A DNA stretch of 6,592 nucleotides from Comamonadaceae bacterium (GTDB lineage Bacteria > Pseudomonadota > Gammaproteobacteria > Burkholderiales > Burkholderiaceae_C), in the NCBI GenBank assembly GCA_947458345.1, contig CANHBU010000104.1:1-6592 (forward strand), given 5' to 3'. The number at the start of each line of letters is the position of its first letter. Within the stretch, counting starts at the first letter, position 1. A model generated the notes under the pieces. It did not search any database, was not told where the DNA came from, and worked only from the letters and a program-made list of their open reading frames with translations. The position numbers and the translations under genes are program-made. Positions 1 through 6,544 of this stretch are shown here, one piece after another.

Positions 1-255
1 AAGCCGGCGGCCACGCCGGTGGCGCAGGCCTTCGAGCAGTTTTTGGCCAGCGCCGTTTGCCACCCCGACCCCCGCCGAAGGCGCGAGCTGCTGAGCGCCT
101 GGAGCCAGGCTCCCATGGCCCGGCAGGCCCATCCGCGGGAAGACCATCTGTTGCCCCTGATGGTCGCCGTCGGTGCTGCGCAGGACGACCCGGGGCGCCG
201 CTGGTTCATCGAGCACGCCCTGCAGGTCGATATGGGCTCCTACGAGTTCGGCTGA
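1..255 (+). CDS. LigB/DODA-type class III extradiol ring-cleavage dioxygenase, C-terminal fragment (5' end outside window)
   Basis: Frame 1 is open from the first base to a TGA at 253-255, giving the last 84 residues of a protein whose start lies left of the window. The stretch W-S-Q-A-P-M-A-R-Q-A-H-P-R-E-D-H followed by LLPLMVAVGAA, and an ending in G-S-Y-E-FG, is the typical tail of the LigB-like family that includes 4,5-DOPA dioxygenase. Family members are usually about 260 residues, so roughly two thirds is missing. Known members use non-haem Fe(II) or Zn to open catechol-type rings with O2 in the cytoplasm; the conserved HPxxxH segment is likely to supply the C-terminal metal ligand. The gene runs in the same direction as the Rieske oxygenase 84 bases downstream, which would suit aromatic degradation. 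The substrate cannot be told from this fragment. The family call is fairly secure; the specific function is not. Confidence 0.8.
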   Translation, partial: KPAATPVAQAFEQFLASAVCHPDPRRRRELLSAWSQAPMARQAHPREDHLLPLMVAVGAAQDDPGRRWFIEHALQVDMGSYEFG

Positions 256-285
256 GCCGGCCGGTGGCGACGCCGACCGGTGTAT

Positions 286-317
286 TCTTCAGACCCTCTT
301 CTGACCTTCTTCAGAAC
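286..317 (+). repeat. Three 10-base direct repeats at 11-base period in the leader of the Rieske gene; possible operator
   Basis: Copies at 286-295 (TCTTCAGACC), 297-306 (TCTTCTGACC) and 308-317 (TCTTCAGAAC) differ from each other by one or two bases and are spaced by exactly 11 bases, about one helical turn. Copies two and three also form a dyad: TTCTGA at 299-304 and TCAGAA at 311-316, separated by six bases. The element lies between the upstream stop codon and the chosen ATG at 340. A period of 11 is not a multiple of three, so if the longer GTG start at 280 were used the repeats would not give a repeated peptide; this favours a DNA- or RNA-level role. Binding by a regulator is inference. 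Confidence 0.55.
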
Positions 318-339
318 CAACGCCCCCCTCAATACCGAC

Positions 340-1413
340 ATGTCCATCCTCGAGTTGACCGCACCCGATGCCTTCCTGCGCAACAGCTGGTACGTCGCGC
401 GCGTCTCGCGCGAAGTCACCCGTGAGCCCCTGGCGGTGCGGCTGCTGGGCCAAGACATCGTGCTTTACCGCCGCCAGGACGGCTCGCCCGTGGCCCTGGA
501 AGACGCCTGCCCGCACCGCAAGCTGCCGCTGTCCATGGGGCGCATCAAGGGCGACGCGATTGAATGCGGCTATCACGGCCTGACCTTCGACGGCTGCGGC
601 ACCTGCATTGAGGCCCCCACCCAGGCGCGCATTCCGGCGGCCGCCCGGGTGCGCAGTTACCCGGTGCGCGATCGCTACGGCCTGCTGTGGATCTGGATGG
701 GAGAGCCCGAGCAGGCCGAGCACACGGCGCTGCTGCACATCGAGCACCACGACGATCCGAGCTGGCACATGACCCAGGGCGACAGCCTGCTGTGCGATTG
801 CCACTACCTGTGGCTGGTTGACAACCTGCTCGATCCGTCCCACGTGGCCTGGGTCCACCGCAGCACCTTCGCTTCATCGGGCACCGAAGACACGCCCCTG
901 GAAATTGACAGCGACGAGCACGGTGTGGTCTGCAGCCGCTGGATCTATGGCAAGCCACCTCCGCCCTTTTACGCGCCGCTGGTCAAGTTCGAGGGTCCAG
1001 CCGACCGCTTGCAGCACTACGAGGTTCAACTGCCTTCGATTGCAATCAACCGCAGCATCTTTGCGCCAGCCGGCATGGGCGGGCAGACGACAGGCGACGA
1101 CCCGCGCATCTACCGCATGGTCTCGTACAACTTCCTGACCCCCATCGATGCCGACCGCACGCTCTACTTTTGGCTGCAGCACCGCAACACCGACCCGCAC
1201 AACCAGGCGCTGACCGAGCGCATTGCCGCGGGCGCCAAAGCGGCCTTCGAGGAAGACCGGCAGGTGCTCGAGGCGGTGCACCGCGGCATGAAGAACCCGA
1301 CCAAACCCCACATCGGCCTGCTGCTCGACGCCGGGGCGGCGCGCTTTCGCAAGACCTTGGCCGAGCGCATCGCGGCCGAACAAGCGGTCCGGCGCGAGGC
1401 TGCGCCGGCTTGA
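340..1413 (+). CDS. Rieske [2Fe-2S] mononuclear iron oxygenase, VanA-like demethylase oxygenase component
   Basis: This is a complete 357-residue aromatic-ring oxygenase alpha subunit. The N-terminal Rieske domain has Cys57-Pro-His59 and Cys76-Gly-Tyr-His79, separated by 16 residues, for the [2Fe-2S] cluster. The catalytic domain has DNLLDPSHVAWVH with Asp165 as the likely electron bridge and His168 and His173 as iron ligands; Asp306 in FEEDR is the likely third ligand. Length and the FPL/NSWYVA-type N-terminus fit vanillate O-demethylase oxygenase (VanA) and its relatives, which remove methyl groups as formaldehyde using electrons from a VanB-type reductase. No reductase gene is in the window, so the partner must lie elsewhere. 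I chose ATG 340 because the family starts close to this point; an in-frame GTG at 280 would add 20 non-conserved residues across the phased repeats. No clear Shine-Dalgarno precedes either start. The true substrate is unknown: O-demethylation, N-demethylation or ring hydroxylation are all possible. Confidence 0.88.
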   Translation: MSILELTAPDAFLRNSWYVARVSREVTREPLAVRLLGQDIVLYRRQDGSPVALEDACPHRKLPLSMGRIKGDAIECGYHGLTFDGCGTCIEAPTQARIPAAARVRSYPVRDRYGLLWIWMGEPEQAEHTALLHIEHHDDPSWHMTQGDSLLCDCHYLWLVDNLLDPSHVAWVHRSTFASSGTEDTPLEIDSDEHGVVCSRWIYGKPPPPFYAPLVKFEGPADRLQHYEVQLPSIAINRSIFAPAGMGGQTTGDDPRIYRMVSYNFLTPIDADRTLYFWLQHRNTDPHNQALTERIAAGAKAAFEEDRQVLEAVHRGMKNPTKPHIGLLLDAGAARFRKTLAERIAAEQAVRREAAPA

Positions 1414-1475
1414 GGGGTGAACCAGCTTGAGGGGTGAGCCGACTTGTGTGGCGGGCCGGCTAGTGTGACGGGCTA
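1408..1475. repeat. Degenerate 17-base tandem repeat, about four units, at the convergent gene junction
   Basis: Units are 1408-1424, 1425-1441, 1442-1458 and 1459-1475. Units one and two match at 15 of 17 positions and share an exact 13-base core, GCTTGAGGGGTGA. Units two/three and three/four each match at 12 of 17. The first unit contains the TGA of the Rieske gene and the last contains the TAG of soxG (read on the minus strand), so the repeat spans the whole tail-to-tail spacer. I see no GC hairpin followed by a T-run in either direction here, so it is not a standard intrinsic terminator. Replication slippage is the simplest origin. Confidence 0.6.
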
Positions 1476-2006
1476 GACCGGGCGGCCGGCGCCCGCCCTG
1501 AGCAGATCGCCCGCGCGGGCCAGCCAAGCTTGCAAGCTCTGGGTCAGGCTCGCATCGGCCCACAGGCCCATCGCGCCCGGCTCGGCGCCACTGGGCGCCA
1601 ACACCACGGTGTAGGCCGACAGCCGGGTGCGCCCGGCAAAATTGGCCGCAAGCCGCGCGAAATCGAGGTCGCAGCCCTGACAAAGCAAGTCAGCGGCCGG
1701 TGATCGCACCCGCAAGGCGCAGTAGGCATCGCTCAGATCCACACACGCATGGTGGGCAGGCCCAGCGGCGCGGGCAATGGCCTGCATCGCCGCTTGCGCC
1801 GTCCCGGCATCGTCGTCAGCGCCCTCGCACCAGGACCACCATTCGTCAGGCCCCAGCCGCAGCCAGAGGGTCGATCCCGCAGACATCTGGCGGCACACCG
1901 GCAGCTCGGACAGACCGCCGGCCAGCTCGTCGAGCCAGCGCGCCGGCTGGGCGCGCAGGCTCAGCAAGCGGCCGCTTCGGATCGCATATTCGCTTTCATT
2001 AGCCAC
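1473..2006 (-). CDS. soxG: Sarcosine oxidase gamma subunit
   Basis: This 177-residue protein is the small gamma subunit of heterotetrameric sarcosine oxidase, which packs against the alpha subunit and has a fold related to the folate-binding GcvT proteins. Diagnostic pieces are LGPDEW (51-56), VDLSDAYCALRVRSP (89-103), GCDLDF (111-116) and the C-terminal W-A-D-A-S-L-T-Q-S-L-Q-A-W segment. It is a little shorter than the roughly 185-205 residues usual for the family. The start is taken as GTG at 2006-2004, eight bases inside the end of soxA, since upstream in-frame sequence lies deep within soxA and shows no family similarity. A run of seven G residues sits seven bases upstream. The gene ends in TAG within the tandem repeat at the convergent junction. 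Identity is supported mainly by position and these short motifs, because SoxG is the least conserved subunit. Confidence 0.88.
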   Translation of the reverse strand: MANESEYAIRSGRLLSLRAQPARWLDELAGGLSELPVCRQMSAGSTLWLRLGPDEWWSWCEGADDDAGTAQAAMQAIARAAGPAHHACVDLSDAYCALRVRSPAADLLCQGCDLDFARLAANFAGRTRLSAYTVVLAPSGAEPGAMGLWADASLTQSLQAWLARAGDLLRAGAGRPV

Positions 2007-4998
2007 GCATGCGCCCCCCCTCGACGTCGTAGAACACCGGCGCCACCACGCGGGCCGGCCGGCGGGCAAGCGCGCCCGGGCCACCGGCAGTGACCCAGAC
2101 CTGCTGGTCGTGGCGCTTGGCTCCGTCTTGCAGCAAGGCCAAGGCCACCGCACGGCCAAGGGACGCACTCCAGACGCTGGCCGTGACAAAGCCGGCGCTG
2201 GCCTGCTCGCGCTGCCGGGCGCCCAGTGGGTCCATGTCGAGCCCCTCGCACAAAATTTGAGCGCCCTCTTCCAGCGGCACCTGGCCCGCCTCGACCGACA
2301 AGCCCACCAACTGGGCACGCCCCTGGGGCCGGGCCTGATCTCGCAGCAAGGAGCGTTTGCCAACGAAGTCAGCCTTGTCCATACGCACCGCCCAGCTCAA
2401 GCCCAAGTCATGGGGGTTGGTGCAGCCATCGACTTCGTGGCCGACCGAAACAAATCCTTTTTCGACGCGCAGCACATGGTTGGCCTCCGAGCCGATCACA
2501 GCCAGCCCCATCGGCTGGCCCTGCCGCAACAGTTGCTGCCACAGGTCGAGGGCGCGCCGCGCCGGCAGGTGCACCTCGAAGCTGAGCTCGCCGGTAAAAC
2601 TCACCCGAAACAGCCGCACCGGATGGCCGCCCAGCAGGCCTTCGCGCCAAGCCACGAATGGAAAGGCGCTTGGGGCCAGGTCAATGCTGCAGCCGCACGC
2701 ATCGAGCAGTTGCCGCGCCTGCGGCCCACACACCACCAAGGCCGCCCACTGCTCGGTCGCCGGCGTGACAAAGGCCCGCAGGCGAGCGCGAAAATGAACC
2801 TGCAGCAAGGACTCGAGCCAGGCATGCACGGCCTGCGCCTGTCCGCTGGTGGTGGTGATCCACCAGCGATGCTCGCCCAGCCTGAAAACAGTGCCGTCGT
2901 CAAAGATGCGCCCGTCTTCGCGCAGCATCAGCGCATAACGGCCGCGGCCGACCTTCAGATCGGCCACCCGGCAGGCATAGGCGTGTTCGAGCAGTTGCAG
3001 CGCATCGGGCCCTTCGATTTCGAACTTGCCCAGCGGCGAGCTGTCGTACATCGCAAGCCCCTGGCGGCAGGCCCGGCACTCGCGCTCGACGGCTTGCGCC
3101 ATCGACTCGCCGGGCTGTGGGTAATAGCCTGGCCTGCGCCAGTTGCCGCCCGACTCGTACATGACCGCCCCAGCGGCCTCATGCCAGGCCGACAGGGGTG
3201 TGCGCCGCACCGGCCGAATCAGGCTGCCGGGCTCGAAGCCCGCGATCGCGCCAAAAGGCACCGGCGTGTAGGGCGGCCGCAGCCGCGTCGCGCCCAGTGA
3301 GCCCGGATCGAGGCCCCGCAGTTGCGCCATCAGCACCGCCCCATGGACCGAAGAGGTCCGACCCTGATCGGGACCCATGCCCAAAGCCGTGTAACGCTTG
3401 AGATGCTCGGGCGACTCATAGCCCTCGCGCTGGGCCAGCCGCAGGTCGTCGAGGGTGACGTCGCTGGCCTGGTCGACAAAGACGCGGCCGCGCTCCAGCC
3501 CGCTCAGATCGACCGGGCTGCACCCGTCAAGCTCGGCCCACTCAAGGTCTTGGGGCAACTCGGGCAGGCGCGGCAGGCGCAGCCCGAGGCTGCTGGCCAA
3601 AGCGCTCACCGCGCGCTCGGCCGAGGCTAGACAGGCCCGGGTGCCCTGCACACCGGTGACGGCGCCAATGCCCATCGGCGCGCCAGGGCCCGGCACAGGC
3701 ACCATGCCGTGCAACTGCGGGTCGTAAGCACTGGTGCCACCGCCCTGCGCATGCAAGGCCAGCGCACTGCTCCAGCCCCCAGAGGTCGCCAGCAGATCGG
3801 CCGGGTGCCAGCGCACCGCACCGCCGTCTGCGCCCAGGGCGACCTCGCGCAGCGCCGAGCGCCCGCGCACACCGCGCACCCGCGTGCCCAACTGCACCGA
3901 CAGACCACGCGCCTGGGCCTGGGCCAGCAGGCGGGGATGGACCTGGCTGCGGATATCGGCCACGGCCAGCACCTGCACCCCGGCATCGTGGGCCTCAAAG
4001 GCCGCGCGCCAGGCCACATCGTTGTTGGCCGCCAGCACCATGCGCCGGCCCGGCGCCACCGCCCAGCGGTGCAAATAGCTGCTGACCGCGCCGGCCAAGA
4101 CAATGCCCGGCCGGTCGTTGTCGGCAAACAGCAGCGGCCGCTCGATCTGACCGGTGGCCAGCAAGGCATGCGCCGCGCGCACCTTCCAGATGCGCTCGCG
4201 CCCGGGCTCGCTGCGATCGACGGCCACGAACAGACCGTGATCGTGCCGGGCGACCACCTGGGTCAGCGGCCAGCGCTGCACCTGCGCGCAGGCGTCGAGA
4301 GCCCGCACGGCCTGATCGATCCAGGCCTGCATGGCGTTGCCGGCGGGCCGGTCCAGCCAACGCCCACCGGGCCGCGGTGCGTCGTCGACCAAAATCACGC
4401 GCGCGCCTGCTTCGGCCAGCGCCCAGGCGGCCCACAGGCCGGCCACACCGGCACCGACGATGAGCACATCGGCATGGGCAAAACGGCGCAGATGGCCGCT
4501 GGCTGCGCGCGACCGGTTCGCGTCCGGGGCGTCGGGCCCAGGCAGTCGGCCCAAACCGGCTGCATGCCGCAGCGCCCGCTCGAACCAGGGCCAGGCCCAG
4601 GCAGGCGACTTGAAGGCCTTGTAGTAAAAGCCTGCGGGCAGCCACGGGGAGAGCAGCTCGGCGCAGGCCATGAGGTCCCAGCCCAGCGAAGGCCAGGCCC
4701 GCTGACCGTGCGCGCGCAGGCCCTCAAGCAGGGGCTGCGCGGTGGCCAGCACATTGGGCTCAACCCAGGGCGCCTGCAGTCCCACAAAGGCATTGGGCTC
4801 CTCCCAGCCGGCCGCCATTGCGCCGCGCGGGCGGTGGTACTTGAAGCTGCGCGCCAGCACCTGCACGCCGCTGGCCAGCAAGGCAGACGCCAGCGTGTCA
4901 CCTGCAAAGCCCTGCAAGCGGCGGCCGTCAAACTCGAAGTCCAGCGGACGCGAGCGATCGAGCAGTTGGCCTCCTTCGGGCAGACGCCAACCACTCAT
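1999..4998 (-). CDS. soxA: Sarcosine oxidase alpha subunit
   Basis: This is a full-length 999-residue SoxA. The domains in order are: a ferredoxin-like N-terminal domain (about 15-90; GDTLASALLASG at 34-45 and RSFKYHRPRG at 50-59) with no cysteine cluster, as expected; a Rossmann dinucleotide-binding domain that holds NAD+ in known enzymes (GAGVAGLWAAW with Gly182, Gly184, Gly187; ATG motif near 281); the SoxA_A3-type linker (about 480-565; FVDQASDVT and HLKRYT); and a GcvT-like aminomethyltransferase module (about 598-999; WHEAAGAV, TGELSFEVH, VEKGF, PHDLG, GKRSLLR) where tetrahydrofolate accepts the methylene group from the imine made in the beta subunit. The complex gives glycine, 5,10-methylene-THF and H2O2. 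The start is ATG 4998, overlapping the soxD stop as ATGA with AGGAG five bases upstream; a longer GTG start at 5091 would run inside soxD. No frameshift or missing block is seen. Confidence 0.97.
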   Translation of the reverse strand: MSGWRLPEGGQLLDRSRPLDFEFDGRRLQGFAGDTLASALLASGVQVLARSFKYHRPRGAMAAGWEEPNAFVGLQAPWVEPNVLATAQPLLEGLRAHGQRAWPSLGWDLMACAELLSPWLPAGFYYKAFKSPAWAWPWFERALRHAAGLGRLPGPDAPDANRSRAASGHLRRFAHADVLIVGAGVAGLWAAWALAEAGARVILVDDAPRPGGRWLDRPAGNAMQAWIDQAVRALDACAQVQRWPLTQVVARHDHGLFVAVDRSEPGRERIWKVRAAHALLATGQIERPLLFADNDRPGIVLAGAVSSYLHRWAVAPGRRMVLAANNDVAWRAAFEAHDAGVQVLAVADIRSQVHPRLLAQAQARGLSVQLGTRVRGVRGRSALREVALGADGGAVRWHPADLLATSGGWSSALALHAQGGGTSAYDPQLHGMVPVPGPGAPMGIGAVTGVQGTRACLASAERAVSALASSLGLRLPRLPELPQDLEWAELDGCSPVDLSGLERGRVFVDQASDVTLDDLRLAQREGYESPEHLKRYTALGMGPDQGRTSSVHGAVLMAQLRGLDPGSLGATRLRPPYTPVPFGAIAGFEPGSLIRPVRRTPLSAWHEAAGAVMYESGGNWRRPGYYPQPGESMAQAVERECRACRQGLAMYDSSPLGKFEIEGPDALQLLEHAYACRVADLKVGRGRYALMLREDGRIFDDGTVFRLGEHRWWITTTSGQAQAVHAWLESLLQVHFRARLRAFVTPATEQWAALVVCGPQARQLLDACGCSIDLAPSAFPFVAWREGLLGGHPVRLFRVSFTGELSFEVHLPARRALDLWQQLLRQGQPMGLAVIGSEANHVLRVEKGFVSVGHEVDGCTNPHDLGLSWAVRMDKADFVGKRSLLRDQARPQGRAQLVGLSVEAGQVPLEEGAQILCEGLDMDPLGARQREQASAGFVTASVWSASLGRAVALALLQDGAKRHDQQVWVTAGGPGALARRPARVVAPVFYDVEGGRMRG
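2014..2020 (-). promoter_or_regulatory. G-run that may act as ribosome binding site for soxG
   Basis: Seven consecutive G residues on the minus strand lie seven bases upstream of the GTG at 2006. They could pair loosely with the anti-Shine-Dalgarno and support the GTG start, but they also encode the Gly-Gly near the SoxA C-terminus, so this assignment is weak. Translational coupling with soxA is an equally good explanation of soxG expression. Confidence 0.35.
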
Positions 4999-5258
4999 GG
5001 CCGCTCCTGGCAAGGCTGGCAGGCCACGATGGCCTGCGTGTGCGGATCGCGCTGCACTTGCAGCCAGCTGCGGCAACCGTGCACATGCCACCAGTGCTCG
5101 AGCACCGGCGCGTCGGGGTTGCGGCGGTGGTAGAGGTAGCCGCCCCAGGCCTCATCGTCCAGCGCCGCCGGCTCGGCCGGCCGCTCGGCAGCCTCGCCCA
5201 TACCAATGAACTCATGCTCGCTGCGCGGGCCGCAATGGGGACAATCGATCAGGAGCAT
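4995..5258 (-). CDS. soxD: Sarcosine oxidase delta subunit, zinc-binding
   Basis: This is an 87-residue protein, within or slightly below the usual 85-100 residues of SoxD. It opens with MLLIDCPHCGPR and carries EFIG, a WGGYLYHRRNP segment and EHWWHVHGCRSW, all typical of the delta subunit. In the Stenotrophomonas enzyme this subunit binds zinc through two N-terminal cysteines and a later His-x3-Cys pair; here Cys6, Cys9, His58 and Cys62 fit. It is structural and does not itself catalyse. ATG 5258 was chosen because the protein then starts at the conserved MLLI and a GAGG lies eight bases upstream; a longer open frame to 5348 would overlap soxB and has no family match. The stop overlaps the soxA start as ATGA. 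The C-terminus has an additional CQPC pair (Cys80, Cys83) that I do not recognise as standard for SoxD. Confidence 0.95.
   Translation of the reverse strand: MLLIDCPHCGPRSEHEFIGMGEAAERPAEPAALDDEAWGGYLYHRRNPDAPVLEHWWHVHGCRSWLQVQRDPHTQAIVACQPCQERP
5004..5008 (-). promoter_or_regulatory. Ribosome binding site of soxA
   Basis: AGGAG on the minus strand, five bases upstream of ATG 4998 and inside the end of soxD. It decides the soxA start over the longer upstream frame. Confidence 0.8.
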
Positions 5259-5266
5259 GGTGTGCG

Positions 5267-5270
5267 CCTC
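5267..5270 (-). promoter_or_regulatory. Ribosome binding site of soxD, overlapping the soxB stop
   Basis: GAGG on the minus strand lies eight bases upstream of ATG 5258. Its first two bases are part of the soxB TGA (5271-5269), so termination on soxB places a ribosome directly on the soxD start, which suggests translational coupling. Confidence 0.7.
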
Positions 5271-6516
5271 AAAACCGGTTCGACGCGCTGGCCGTCTCGA
5301 ACAGCAGGCGGCCACTGCTGAACCGCTCAAGCGAAAACGGCGCGGCAAATCGGTCGGCCTGCCCGCGTGCGAGCAAGCCGGCCAGGCTGCGCCCGCCAGC
5401 TGGAATCGACTTGAAGCCCCCCGAGCCCCAGCCCGCGCTCACGCACAAGCCTTGCACCGGGGTGAGCGACAAGATAGGGCTGGTGTCGGCCGACAAGTCG
5501 ATCGCTCCGCCCCAGGTGCGCATCAGCTTGACGCGAGCCAGCGCCGGAAACAGCTCGACCAGGCTGGCCACACAGTCCTCGATCACGCCAAATTGGCCGC
5601 GCTGGGTCCAGGACAGTCCCGCATCAGGGCCGCCGCCAATCACCAGCTCGCCCTTGTCCGACTGGCTCAGGTAAATCCCCAGCGCAGGGCAAGAGACGAT
5701 GACATCGAGCATAGGCTTGAGCGGCTCGGACACGAAGGCCTGCAGCGTCAGCGTCTCCAGCGGCAGGCTCAGGCCGGCCATCGCGGCCAGCCGGCTGCTT
5801 GAGCCGGCCACCGCCAAACCCAGGCGCTCGGTGGCGATGCGCCCGCGGGTGGTCTGCACCGCCTGCACCCGATCGCCCTGGCATTCGATGCCGGTGACCT
5901 CGCAGTTTTCGATGATGTCCACGCCCGCTGCACTGGCCGCCCGCGCATAGGCCCAGGCCACCGCGTCGTGACGCACGGTACCGGCGCGGCCCTGCCAAGC
6001 GCCAGCAAGGACTGGCAAGCGCATATTGGCATCGCGGCGCAGCAGCGGCAAGAGCTTGTAGACCGCGTCGGCGTCGAGCAACTCATAGTCGGCGCCAATC
6101 AGGCGCATCGCGTGCATGCGCCGACGCGCATCGCGCAACTTGGCCCAGGTCTGGATGACTTCAATTTGACCGCGCTGGCTGACCATGAGGTTGAAGTCCA
6201 GCCGCTGGCTCAGTTGCTGCCACAGGCTCAGGTTCTCGTCCTGGAAGCGGATGCCCGGTTCGCGCAGGTAGTTCGAGCGGATCACCGTGGTGTTGCGCCC
6301 GGTGTTGCCGCCCCCGAGCCAGCTGCGCTCGAGCACCGCCACCCGCGCCAGGCCCTCGTCGCGCACCAAATGCAAGGCGGTGGCCAGCCCATGCCCGCCG
6401 CCACCGACGACCACGGCGTCGTAAGTCGGCGCAGGCTCGGCCCGGCGCCAGGCACGCGGCCAGCCCCGGTGGCCTGCAAAGCCTTGTCGGAACAGTTGTA
6501 GAAAGTTGTAGCGCAC
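5269..6516 (-). CDS. soxB: Sarcosine oxidase beta subunit, flavoprotein
   Basis: This 415-residue D-amino-acid-oxidase-like flavoprotein is the catalytic beta subunit, oxidising the N-methyl amine and passing electrons through FMN to O2. [14 protein letters not shown] (35-48) is the FAD dinucleotide motif; [17 protein letters not shown] (67-83) is strongly diagnostic of SoxB. His183 in RHDAVAW aligns with the histidine (His173 in the Stenotrophomonas protein) that holds FMN covalently; the offset of ten matches that protein's shorter N-terminus. Lys369 in GGFK and the [13 protein letters not shown] and APFSLERF segments are also family hallmarks. I chose GTG 6516 because the resulting V-R-Y start and GHRGWP at 15-20 match the usual 405-417-residue SoxB; GTG 6570 would add 18 residues with no family counterpart. 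No good Shine-Dalgarno precedes either, so the start is the least certain point. It is first in the operon. Confidence 0.95.
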   Translation of the reverse strand: MRYNFLQLFRQGFAGHRGWPRAWRRAEPAPTYDAVVVGGGGHGLATALHLVRDEGLARVAVLERSWLGGGNTGRNTTVIRSNYLREPGIRFQDENLSLWQQLSQRLDFNLMVSQRGQIEVIQTWAKLRDARRRMHAMRLIGADYELLDADAVYKLLPLLRRDANMRLPVLAGAWQGRAGTVRHDAVAWAYARAASAAGVDIIENCEVTGIECQGDRVQAVQTTRGRIATERLGLAVAGSSSRLAAMAGLSLPLETLTLQAFVSEPLKPMLDVIVSCPALGIYLSQSDKGELVIGGGPDAGLSWTQRGQFGVIEDCVASLVELFPALARVKLMRTWGGAIDLSADTSPILSLTPVQGLCVSAGWGSGGFKSIPAGGRSLAGLLARGQADRFAAPFSLERFSSGRLLFETASASNRF

Positions 6517-6520
6517 AGTT

Positions 6521-6544
6521 AAAAAGACGCTGCGCCGCAGGCGC
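6521..6544 (-). promoter_or_regulatory. Short GC hairpin followed by T5 just ahead of soxB; possible leader structure
   Basis: On the minus strand a perfect 5-base stem with a 3-base loop (GCGCC-TGC-GGCGC, 6544-6532) is followed after six bases by TTTTT (6525-6521), which ends four bases before the GTG at 6516. It resembles an intrinsic terminator loosely, but the T-run is detached from the stem. It could be the terminator of an upstream gene, an attenuator, or chance in GC-rich DNA. If soxB really begins at 6570 it would be coding. Confidence 0.25.

Larger units (their letters stand above)
1473..6516 (-). other. soxBDAG operon encoding heterotetrameric sarcosine oxidase
   Basis: Four genes run right to left as soxB, soxD, soxA, soxG, the order known for bacterial heterotetrameric sarcosine oxidase. 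The junctions are a 10-base gap (soxB/soxD), a 4-base ATGA overlap (soxD/soxA) and an 8-base overlap (soxA/soxG), so a single transcript with translational coupling is very likely. All four subunits are intact. The folate and formate genes that often flank such operons in other bacteria (glyA, purU, folD) are not in the window. The promoter is not identifiable; it should lie right of 6516, with only 76 bases visible. Confidence 0.9.

Noticed and set aside
281..288. TGTATTCT as a possible extended -10 box for the Rieske gene
   Set aside because: Only four of six positions fit the -10 consensus, the TG is not correctly spaced and no -35 box is visible.
280..339. GTG start at 280 adding 20 residues to the Rieske oxygenase
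   Set aside because: The added residues do not look like the family N-terminus, the region contains non-codon-periodic repeats, and ATG 340 gives the normal start.
1453..1490. Possible bidirectional terminator built from two GCCGGC palindromes
   Set aside because: The paired stem is only six bases with a long loop and no T-run on either strand, so it does not stand out in this GC-rich sequence.
874..1683. 269-codon minus-strand frame across the Rieske gene and the soxG end
   Set aside because: It is antisense to conserved Rieske oxygenase sequence and crosses the convergent junction; no protein family resemblance.
1777..3300. 507-codon open frame on the plus strand, antisense to soxG/soxA
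   Set aside because: It lies opposite clearly homologous soxA, its translation resembles no family I know, and long antisense frames are common in high-GC genes with biased third positions.
3709..5133. 474-codon open frame on the plus strand, antisense to soxA/soxD
   Set aside because: Same reason: a shadow of soxA coding bias with no recognisable domain and no ribosome binding site worth noting.
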